Source: JBLHKS01 sp047620505 (GTDB lineage Bacteria; Verrucomicrobiota; Verrucomicrobiia; Verrucomicrobiales; DEV007). Taken from it: a DNA stretch of 12,039 nt. Each line of letters starts with the position of its first letter. Position 1 is the first letter of the stretch. Position numbers and translations under genes: made by a program. Shown piece by piece: positions 6,172 through 11,582 of the stretch. The stretch is taken from NCBI GenBank assembly GCA_047620505.1, contig JBLHKS010000214.1:1-12039 (forward strand), given 5' to 3'. The notes below the pieces were generated by a model. It did not search any database. It had not been told where the DNA came from and was given only the letters and a program-made list of their open reading frames with translations.

Positions 6172-7206
6172 ATGAAATTTCCTATAAGCAACATCACCGC
6201 CATAGGCGCTCTGTGCTTGTTTTTTCTACCATGGATTAACGTTCGTTGCTCGCCCGGCAAGACTTCAGCTCTTTTTCCGCAGAACACGCCGGATTTCCTC
6301 ATCGTCCAATCGGGATTCCAGACAATCACGGCCGGTATGAAAATTAAGGGCGAAACGGATTTTCCAGGAAACGGAGACAGCCAGGATTCGAAACTCGAAA
6401 ACAGCGTCCTGACCGGGCTCGCACTCGGCGCTGTGGTGATTGCGGTCGTTTTTGGACTGATGGGCGCGCCGCGCGTGAGCCAGTGGATCTGTCTTGGGGC
6501 GGTTGGCGTCCTCGGCGTCCAGATGGCGATGGGCTTTCCGCTGGAAAAAATGATCAGCGAGGGCCAGGAAGGCATGTCGGAATTCCGCTCGATGATCGAG
6601 GGCGTTCCGCCCAGTGGCGATCCGGTTGAGATGGCCCAGATGAGTCAAATGATGGGCATGCTGAAACCCAGCGCCTTTGAGTCTTCGAAAACCATGTGGT
6701 TTTACCTGACGCTCCTGCTGCTTGGCGGCACGGGCGCGATGGCGTTTTTTCCATCGGAGGATTCCAGCGGCCGGGCCTCTCCAGTCATACCGGGCCAAAC
6801 GGCTCAAGAAGCGCCTGTGGCTCCGGCGATTGGAAGTCTTTCATGGGGAGCCGCGCCTGGTTCCGGCATTGCCGAAGAGCAACCGGACGCATCTCCGGGA
6901 TTCGTTCAGGCAGCTCCTGCACCACCGGGATTTGCTCAGGCAGCTCCGACAGTTCCCTCACCAGCGGGATTCGCTCCGCCAACTCCGCCGCCAGCTGGAA
7001 TCGGCCAGCCACAGACGGGTTTTCAACAGCAAGCTCCTCCGCAAAACCAGTTTCAGCCAATCCCGGCTCCTGCTCCTGCTCCAGCAGCTGCTGGGATCCC
7101 GAGACCGGTCAGAACTCAGTCTTCAAGCGACGAGCCTCCTGAATCTGCGCCTGCGCTGAAGCTAAAAGAACAGGCCCCGCCGGAAATGCCGAATCTCTGG
7201 GGTTGA
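6172..7206 (+). CDS. four-helix membrane protein with Pro/Ala/Gln-rich tail
   Basis: 344 residues, family not recognised. Hydrophobic segments at about 5-24, 79-98, 103-122 and 175-193 predict four membrane helices. The 25-78 loop is long, and the 123-174 loop includes a Met-rich run (MAQMSQMMGM). Residues 200-344 are low-complexity Pro/Ala/Gln with PGF(V/A)QAAP repeats, a 30-bp tandem unit at 6895-6954, and end in PEMPNLWG. With four helices, both termini should lie on the same side, so the tail may be a cytoplasmic binding arm or linker. It is divergently transcribed from the VWA protein, and both carry a P-A-A-A-G stretch encoded by the same 18-base word, though in opposite strand senses. 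No Shine-Dalgarno precedes the ATG. Function unknown; a scaffold or envelope role is a guess from composition. Confidence 0.8.
   Translation: MKFPISNITAIGALCLFFLPWINVRCSPGKTSALFPQNTPDFLIVQSGFQTITAGMKIKGETDFPGNGDSQDSKLENSVLTGLALGAVVIAVVFGLMGAPRVSQWICLGAVGVLGVQMAMGFPLEKMISEGQEGMSEFRSMIEGVPPSGDPVEMAQMSQMMGMLKPSAFESSKTMWFYLTLLLLGGTGAMAFFPSEDSSGRASPVIPGQTAQEAPVAPAIGSLSWGAAPGSGIAEEQPDASPGFVQAAPAPPGFAQAAPTVPSPAGFAPPTPPPAGIGQPQTGFQQQAPPQNQFQPIPAPAPAPAAAGIPRPVRTQSSSDEPPESAPALKLKEQAPPEMPNLWG
6895..6954 (+). repeat. two-copy 30-bp tandem repeat inside the Pro-rich protein gene
   Basis: Two in-frame 30-bp units (6895-6924 and 6925-6954) each begin CCGGGATT and contain TCAGGCAGCTCC. They encode PGFVQAAPAP and PGFAQAAPTV. 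A partial third copy follows with GGGATTCGCTCC near 6966. The repeat length can vary by slippage without a frameshift. Confidence 0.7.
7083..7091. repeat. AGCAGCTGC word, copy 4 (Pro-rich membrane protein gene)
   Basis: Palindromic CCAGCAGCTGCTGG inside block 7079-7096, identical to copy 3. Coded on the plus strand as Pro-Ala-Ala-Ala-Gly. Confidence 0.9.
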
Positions 7207-7225
7207 ACGCGATTCGCGCGGTCGG

Positions 7226-8671
7226 CTACCCAAAAAGCTGCGACTGAACTTTGCCGCCGTCCACAATCGGGATCGGCCGACCTTCGCGATTCGGCAAAAA
7301 CAGATCGGGGTTCACGCCCATCGCCGAGTAAATCGTTTTGGCGAGATCTTCGGGCGTCACCGGGTCCTCATCCGGGTAAGCCGCGTGCCTGTCGGATTTT
7401 CCGTAAACGGTGCCGCCGCGAATCCCGCCGCCCGCGAGCAAAGCCGGAAAACACGTGCTCCAGTGACCTCGACCCCAGGTTGCGTTCGCCTTTGGAGTCC
7501 GCCCCATTTCGCCGATCGCGACCACGAGCGTTTCGTCCAGCAAACCGCGATCATCGAGGTCGCTGATCAGAGCCGCGGCCCCTTGATCGAAGGTCGGCAG
7601 GAGATGATTTTTGACGTCGTCGCTGTTGCGATGCGAATCCCAGCTGTAGCCGTCAACGCAGTCGTAATGGACGGTCACGAATCGCGTTCCCGCTTCAACC
7701 AGCCGGCGAGCCATCAGGCAGGATTGACCGAAAAGATGCCGACCGTAGCCGTCTCGAAGCGAATCGGCTTCCTGACGAATATCCAGAGCATGGCCGGTGC
7801 GATCCGAAGCCACGAGCGCCAGGGCGCGTTGGCGATGTCGGTCAAGCGAATCGGTCGCGTCGCCGGCATCGATCTTGCGTTGGACGTCCTCAAACTGCTG
7901 GCGAAGCGTCGCCCGCTCTCGAATTCGCTTGAGCGGAAGGTCCGGAGAAAGCCCGTCGATCTGGAAAGTGAGCTCGTCGTCCGCGCAGTCGCGCCAGTAC
8001 GGATTGTCGGTCACGCTCTGCTTGTTGATCGCGGTCGTAAGCGGGTTGTAGCCGGTTCCGAGCCAACCGCCGTATTGACCTGGTCGCCGGTACTGACCCT
8101 TGTCCTGGAGCCGGCCTAACCAGTTCGGAAGCGCCGCGTAGGCGGGCAATTCGCTCTCCAATCCGCCAGGCCCGTTCTGAGAAAGGTACTCAACGACCGA
8201 GCCCATCGACGGCCAATCTTTGGGCGTTGCCGAAAACCCGCCGCCAACCGGAATGTGCCAGCGCCGACCCGTTTGAAGGTAGTGAGCTGCGCCGCTGTGA
8301 TCGTTAAAATCGTGGGTCATCGTCCGAACGACCGCGAATTTGTCGGAAATTTTTGCGAGATTCCCGAGATGCTCGCCCATGATCAGGCCTGGCGTTTTCG
8401 ATCGGATGCTCGTGAACGGACCGCGGATGTCCGACGGCGCTTCCGGCTTCAAATCGAAGGTTTCCAGCTGACTCGGCCCGCCGAACAGGAAAAGGAAAAT
8501 CACAGACTTCGCCCGGCCGTTCAGGAAAGGCTCGGCACCGCCGCTCGCTTCATTCGCGGCGAGCAGGCCGGGCAGGCTCAGCCCGAGCAGACCCGAGCCG
8601 CCGATTTCCAGCAGCTGCCGACGGCTCAACCCGGCGCAGGTGGATTTTGAATTTCCGTTGATCGTCAGCAT
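7226..8671 (-). CDS. Tat-exported DUF1501 domain protein
   Basis: A 481-residue member of DUF1501, a family abundant in Planctomycetes and Verrucomicrobia and related in fold to sulfatases and alkaline phosphatases; the biochemical role is not established. A twin-arginine signal is clear: R17-R18 in LSRRQLLEIGG, followed by a hydrophobic run to about residue 39. Family signatures are FLFGGPSQLETFDLKP (61-76), RTMTHDFNDHSGAAHYLQTG (116-135), a later WDSHRN, GEMGRTPKAN, and the closing GRGHWSTCFPALLAGGGIRGG with TPEDLAKTIYSAMGVNP. AGGAAG stands upstream of the ATG, the only good ribosome site among the main chromosomal genes. The SMP-30-like gene ends 48 bp upstream on the same strand, suggesting an operon. 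DUF1501 genes are commonly next to a DUF1549/DUF1553 cytochrome-type gene; none is present here. Confidence 0.94.
   Translation of the reverse strand: MLTINGNSKSTCAGLSRRQLLEIGGSGLLGLSLPGLLAANEASGGAEPFLNGRAKSVIFLFLFGGPSQLETFDLKPEAPSDIRGPFTSIRSKTPGLIMGEHLGNLAKISDKFAVVRTMTHDFNDHSGAAHYLQTGRRWHIPVGGGFSATPKDWPSMGSVVEYLSQNGPGGLESELPAYAALPNWLGRLQDKGQYRRPGQYGGWLGTGYNPLTTAINKQSVTDNPYWRDCADDELTFQIDGLSPDLPLKRIRERATLRQQFEDVQRKIDAGDATDSLDRHRQRALALVASDRTGHALDIRQEADSLRDGYGRHLFGQSCLMARRLVEAGTRFVTVHYDCVDGYSWDSHRNSDDVKNHLLPTFDQGAAALISDLDDRGLLDETLVVAIGEMGRTPKANATWGRGHWSTCFPALLAGGGIRGGTVYGKSDRHAAYPDEDPVTPEDLAKTIYSAMGVNPDLFLPNREGRPIPIVDGGKVQSQLFG
8610..8618 (+). repeat. AGCAGCTGC word, copy 5 (DUF1501 gene)
   Basis: Context TTCCAGCAGCTGCCGACGG. 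It falls in the Tat signal region and is coded on the minus strand as CGG CAG CTG CTG, Arg-Gln-Leu-Leu. Confidence 0.9.
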
Positions 8672-8719
8672 AAAATTGTCTTCCTATGGAATTCACGAAG
8701 ATGCTTCGCCGACTCTTTC

Positions 8720-9610
8720 TTATGGTGAACCCTGGCCGAAGATCGCCGACTGCCGTCCTCGGGCTCCCGGCTTGCAGGCAAAAACAGCGCCGCTCAGCGG
8801 AAACTCCTCGCGATCGGTCCAACCACCATCCTGAGATCCAAGCGCGGTCGTCACGAACAGCGTTTCCAGATTTTCGCCGCCAAACCAGCAACTCGTGACC
8901 TTCGTCGTCGGAATCGCGACTCGCTCCAGAACCGAGCCGTCATCCGGGTCGTAGCGCACGACTTGCGAGCCGTTCCAGTGCGCGACCCAGATTTTGTCCT
9001 CGGTGTCGATCGTCATCCCGTCCGGATAACCGAAACCCTCGGGCACGCGGACGACCACCCGCTCATTTGAAATTTCACCTGCCGCGACGTCGAAATCGAA
9101 CGCGGTAACGACCATCGTCGGCGTGTCGATGAAAAACATCGTCCGACCATCGCCGGACCAGCAAATTCCGTTAGCAATCGTGACCCGCTCGCGGACGTTT
9201 CGAACCAAAAAATCCGGCTCCACGCAGTAGAGATTCGCCGCCTCGCTTTTGCCCTCGCGATGGATCGTCCCGACCCAGAGCCGCCCGGCGGGATCGCATT
9301 TTCCGTCGTTAAACCGAGTTTCGGGCCCCTCGGGATACTCGGCCACGCGGGTTTCCGCGCCGGAATCCAGATTCACCGTCGTCAGCCCATTGTCGAGCGC
9401 GAGCAGCACGACGTTCGGGTCGCCGGTGAGGACCGCGGTCCCGACCATTCCGCTGAGCGGGTAGGCACGGACGTCGGATTCCCCGTCGCGCCTCAGCAGC
9501 TGCTGGCCCTCGATATCGATCCAGAGCAAGCGCCCGGATTCGATTCGATGATCCCAGATGATGCCTTCGCCGAGTGAGAAGGGGCCTTTCGCGATGGTTT
9601 CGAGCGTCAT
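8720..9610 (-). CDS. SMP-30/gluconolactonase-like lactonase
   Basis: 296 residues, the usual length for the SMP-30/gluconolactonase/LRE family of six-bladed beta-propellers that hydrolyse sugar lactones with a bound divalent metal. Expected metal ligands are visible: E15 (LGEGIIWD), N147 (IANGICWS) and D197 (YPDGMTID). Substrate-site positions R99 and N101 occur in TRFNDGKCDPAGRLWVGT. No signal peptide, so probably cytoplasmic. I start it at the ATG at 9610 because homology begins there. The open frame continues 198 codons upstream, but that extension is antisense to the Tat-exported cupin gene and looks like a shadow. It precedes the DUF1501 gene by 48 bp on the same strand. The natural lactone is not determinable; a sugar-acid pathway is inferred. 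Confidence 0.93.
   Translation of the reverse strand: MTLETIAKGPFSLGEGIIWDHRIESGRLLWIDIEGQQLLRRDGESDVRAYPLSGMVGTAVLTGDPNVVLLALDNGLTTVNLDSGAETRVAEYPEGPETRFNDGKCDPAGRLWVGTIHREGKSEAANLYCVEPDFLVRNVRERVTIANGICWSGDGRTMFFIDTPTMVVTAFDFDVAAGEISNERVVVRVPEGFGYPDGMTIDTEDKIWVAHWNGSQVVRYDPDDGSVLERVAIPTTKVTSCWFGGENLETLFVTTALGSQDGGWTDREEFPLSGAVFACKPGARGRQSAIFGQGSP
9495..9503. repeat. AGCAGCTGC word, copy 6 (SMP-30 gene)
   Basis: Context CTCAGCAGCTGCTGGCC. The inner 12 bases are palindromic. Coded on the minus strand as CAG CAG CTG CTG, Gln-Gln-Leu-Leu. Confidence 0.9.
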
Positions 9611-9691
9611 TCCGGTGATTTTACGGCGGTGAACTGAGCCGTCGATCCGAAAATCCTCTACAATTGAGATTTCTATCGCTAAAGTCCGCGC
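9611..9691. promoter_or_regulatory. short divergent promoter region, SMP-30 / cupin
   Basis: Only 81 bp separate the divergent starts, so both promoters must overlap. TACAAT at 9658-9663 is a plausible -10 word toward the cupin gene, without a convincing -35. Neither start codon has a clear Shine-Dalgarno. Shared control of the two genes is likely from geometry alone. Confidence 0.3.
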
Positions 9692-10462
9692 ATGTCCGAC
9701 CTCGACCTCGCCTCCAGCCGCCGCGAATTCACCAAGCGTTCGCTCAAAGCTTTGCTGACGTTTTCCGCGATCGATCATCTCTGTCGAAGCAATCTTTTGG
9801 CGGCGGATTTTCAGCCGACCGCAATCGATTGGCTGAATCAGGTCAACGATTTCAGTCAATCGCTCAAGAGCCAGCAGCTGCCGGAACTCGACTGGCACGC
9901 CGGCGCTGAAGATCTCCTCAAAAACCAGATCGACCTGGCCGAAGTGCTGAAATTCATCGATTTCGACGAGGTCGAGCGAAATGCGAAATTCCGGGACGAC
10001 GGCGCGAGCAGCATGCGGCCCAAATTTCCGAAAGCCGAGGGCATGCCGGAAAAACTTGTCTTCGGCCACCAGATTTTCGCGCTTGGCGAGGGTCGATCCG
10101 TCGTTCCGCACGGCCACAACAACATGGCGACGGCCTTCCTCGTCTTGAAAGGCAAATGCCGCGGCCGCCACTGGGATCGGGTCGAAGATCAGAAAAATCA
10201 CCACATCATCAAGCCGACCATCGATGGGGAATTCGGGCCTGGAACTTCATCGAGCGTGACCGACGTGAAGGACAACATTCACTGGTTTCGCGCGGAGGGA
10301 GGGCCTGCGTTTATTTTCAACATCCACGTTCTCGGCTTCAAACCGGATTTCCCGAAAAAAACCGGCCGAATCTACATCGATCCGGAAGGCGAAAAACTGG
10401 ATGACGGCTTGATTCGAGCGCGTCGGATCGAGTCCGAAGAGGCCCACAAGCTCTACGGTTAG
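9692..10462 (+). CDS. Tat-exported cupin-fold protein
   Basis: 256 residues. Twin arginines R10-R11 in SSRREFTKR, then a hydrophobic stretch to about residue 38, mark a Tat signal, implying export of a folded, probably metal-loaded protein. Residues 70-110 are helical. From about 120 a cupin-like barrel is visible. VVPHGHNNMATAFLVLKG gives H140 and H142 of a metal site and the Gly turn of cupin motif 1; H160 (GRHW) and H197 (NIHWF) are further candidate ligands. The C-terminal part (about 205-256, GPAFIFNIHVLGF and onward) closes the barrel. The reaction is not identifiable; dioxygenases and sugar isomerases share this fold. It is divergent from the SMP-30 gene. Its TAG stop shares bases with the stop of the convergent glycosyltransferase gene. 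The start lacks a ribosome site but places the Tat motif correctly. Confidence 0.85.
   Translation: MSDLDLASSRREFTKRSLKALLTFSAIDHLCRSNLLAADFQPTAIDWLNQVNDFSQSLKSQQLPELDWHAGAEDLLKNQIDLAEVLKFIDFDEVERNAKFRDDGASSMRPKFPKAEGMPEKLVFGHQIFALGEGRSVVPHGHNNMATAFLVLKGKCRGRHWDRVEDQKNHHIIKPTIDGEFGPGTSSSVTDVKDNIHWFRAEGGPAFIFNIHVLGFKPDFPKKTGRIYIDPEGEKLDDGLIRARRIESEEAHKLYG
9873..9881 (+). repeat. AGCAGCTGC word, copy 7 (cupin gene)
   Basis: Context GAGCCAGCAGCTGCCGGAAC. Coded CAG CAG CTG CCG, Gln-Gln-Leu-Pro. Only 369 bp from copy 6, in the divergent neighbour. Confidence 0.9.
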
Positions 10463-11226
10463 GCCGCGCGGGCTCGTCTCGCCAGCAGCTGCCGACCGAG
10501 CAGCGCCAGAAATCGCGGATTTGTCCGGATGTAGCGTGGGAGAAGTCGGCGTGGCTCCTGCGCCAGTCGAAAAAGCCACTCGAGCCCGATCCGCTGCATC
10601 CAACGCGGTGCCTGGCGGACACGACCGGCGTAAAAATCGAACGCCGCGCCGACGCCGATCATCAGTTTGCAGGGCAGCTTATCGATCTGCTCGGCCATGA
10701 ATTTTTCCTGCTTCGGTGCCCCGAGACCAACCCAGATGATGTCCGGCTTCGCTTCCAGCAGCTGCTCGTTGAGGTCGGCTTCTTCGAGTTGATTCAACGG
10801 CCGGAAAGGAGGCGTGTAGGTTCCGACGATTTCGCTGTTCGGGAAGCGCCGGAGCATTTCTTCTTGAAGCTCCTCCGCGACTCCTTCGGCTCCACCGTAA
10901 AAAAAGTGTTTCAATCCGGTTTTTTCGCCCGCTGCGAAGACTTCCCGCATCAGATCCGGCCCGTAAACCCGGCTGACCTCGCGTTTCCGCTTCAGATGGC
11001 GGCCAACCCAGACCAGCGGCATTCCGTCGGGGGTCGTCATCAGCGAGTCGTTCAGAATCCGCTTCAGCTCCGGGTCATCCTGAGCTTCGATCACCACGTG
11101 GACGTTCGTAACGCAAACGTAGCCGCGGTCGTCCTTTTCAACGAAGCCAAGCACGCGATCAACCGCCGTTTCGAGGTTCAATTTCGAAACGCCGACTCCA
11201 AGAACGCTGAAGCGATCGGGTTGCAT
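10459..11226 (-). CDS. WecG/TagA/CpsF-family glycosyltransferase (GT26)
   Basis: 255 residues, typical for GT26 enzymes, which add the second sugar (often ManNAc or ManNAcA) to a lipid-linked GlcNAc during wall polymer or capsule synthesis at the inner membrane face. Signatures: CVTNVHVVIEAQ (38-49); TTPDGMPLVWVGR (64-76) with D67 matching the proposed catalytic Asp of TagA; RVYGPDLM (86-93); FFYGGAEGVAEEL (108-120); IIWVGLGAPKQEKFM (163-177); GVGAAFDFYAGRVRQAPRW (191-209). The Arg-rich C-terminal appendage (GLEWLFRLAQEPRRLLPRY, 214-232) is the membrane-docking part of the family. It is not beside other polysaccharide genes here. Its stop shares bases 10460-10461 with the cupin gene's stop. 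The promoter signals place transcription start at or very near the ATG. Confidence 0.95.
   Translation of the reverse strand: MQPDRFSVLGVGVSKLNLETAVDRVLGFVEKDDRGYVCVTNVHVVIEAQDDPELKRILNDSLMTTPDGMPLVWVGRHLKRKREVSRVYGPDLMREVFAAGEKTGLKHFFYGGAEGVAEELQEEMLRRFPNSEIVGTYTPPFRPLNQLEEADLNEQLLEAKPDIIWVGLGAPKQEKFMAEQIDKLPCKLMIGVGAAFDFYAGRVRQAPRWMQRIGLEWLFRLAQEPRRLLPRYIRTNPRFLALLGRQLLARRARAA
10484..10492 (+). repeat. AGCAGCTGC word, copy 8 (GT26 gene, C-terminal end)
   Basis: Context CGCCAGCAGCTGCCGACC. Coded on the minus strand as CGG CAG CTG CTG, Arg-Gln-Leu-Leu, nine codons before the end of the protein. Confidence 0.9.
10757..10765 (+). repeat. AGCAGCTGC word, copy 9 (GT26 gene, middle)
   Basis: Context TTCCAGCAGCTGCTCGTT. 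Coded on the minus strand as GAG CAG CTG CTG, Glu-Gln-Leu-Leu. Confidence 0.9.
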
Positions 11227-11232
11227 TATCTA

Positions 11233-11261
11233 TATATATCATAAATATCATAGTTTGTAAA
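11233..11261 (-). promoter_or_regulatory. sigma70-type promoter of the GT26 gene, possibly leaderless
   Basis: On the minus strand TTTACA (11256-11261) and TATATA (11233-11238) are 17 bp apart, close to the sigma70 consensus. Only six bases separate the -10 from the ATG at 11226, so the message would begin at or next to the start codon. The gene also lacks a Shine-Dalgarno, which agrees. The spacer contains TATGATATTTATG (11240-11252), also found before the gene at 6172. Confidence 0.55.
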
Positions 11262-11295
11262 GCGCCTTTATTTTCGGCCTGGGCAAACAAATCTG

Positions 11296-11325
11296 AAAAA
11301 AAACGGAGGCTGGGTTCCAGCCTCC
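11296..11325 (-). terminator. strong intrinsic terminator
   Basis: A perfect 9-bp stem (GGAGGCTGG 11305-11313 with CCAGCCTCC 11317-11325) and a 3-base loop are followed on the minus strand by G and eight T residues (11296-11303). It ends transcripts coming from the SDR gene and the small frame at 11355-11528, and insulates the GT26 promoter 35 bp further on. On the plus strand a weaker ATTTTT follows. Confidence 0.9.
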
Positions 11326-11354
11326 ATTGAATTTTTCAAAATGGTCGTTGGAAG

Positions 11355-11528
11355 CTACGATTGATTTCCCTGACGAAACTTGATTGGAGAACGGACTTCC
11401 ACGTCCGGTTGCGGAGACTCAGGCGAGTTTTGCTTCAGTCGGTCATGAATTTCGCTACAAGCGCCAGCAGCTGCTGTCATCCCGGGTGGCGTTGGAGAAT
11501 CGAAACCCAAATTGAAATCGGACGCCAT
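11355..11528 (-). CDS. possible 57-codon small gene
   Basis: ATG at 11526-11528 to TAG at 11355 encodes MASDFNLGFDSPTPPGMTAA and continues, hydrophilic and Pro/Ser-rich, to 57 residues with no membrane segment. AGGAGG is directly before the ATG, which is too close to be ideal. The strong terminator begins 29 bp after the stop. It lies 54 bp after the SDR stop on the same strand and in the same frame; that frame is open continuously from the SDR TGA. It may be a real small gene, a degraded C-terminal extension, or untranslated trailer of the SDR message. It contains one copy of the AGCAGCTGC word (encoding A-A-A-G). Family unknown. Confidence 0.35.
   Translation of the reverse strand: MASDFNLGFDSPTPPGMTAAAGACSEIHDRLKQNSPESPQPDVEVRSPIKFRQGNQS
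11466..11474 (+). repeat. AGCAGCTGC word, copy 10 (outside the main genes)
   Basis: Context GCGCCAGCAGCTGCTGTCAT. It lies in the 356-bp stretch between the GT26 and SDR genes, which is either non-coding or part of the doubtful 57-codon frame. Confidence 0.9.
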
Positions 11529-11582
11529 CCTCCTCAGATGGAAAATTAATGAATCCGTCTGTATCCAAAAATCCCGCCCAAC

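Noticed and set aside
7208..7218. CGCG/CGCG hairpin between the Pro-rich gene and DUF1501 as a terminator
   Set aside because: Only four base pairs and no T-run on either strand in the right place.
7385..8119. A 244-codon open frame on the plus strand
   Set aside because: Antisense to the well-supported DUF1501 gene; no domain signature.
9611..10204. A 198-codon N-terminal extension of the SMP-30 frame
   Set aside because: It is antisense to the Tat-exported cupin gene, and SMP-30 similarity starts at the ATG at 9610.
3086..11474. The ten AGCAGCTGC copies as a CRISPR array
   Set aside because: The units are far too short, spacing is irregular (about 270 to 1770 bp) and nearly all copies are inside genes.
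11361..11549. A 62-codon frame on the plus strand
   Set aside because: Arg/Trp-rich translation without a ribosome site. The opposite-strand frame has better composition and a terminator behind it.
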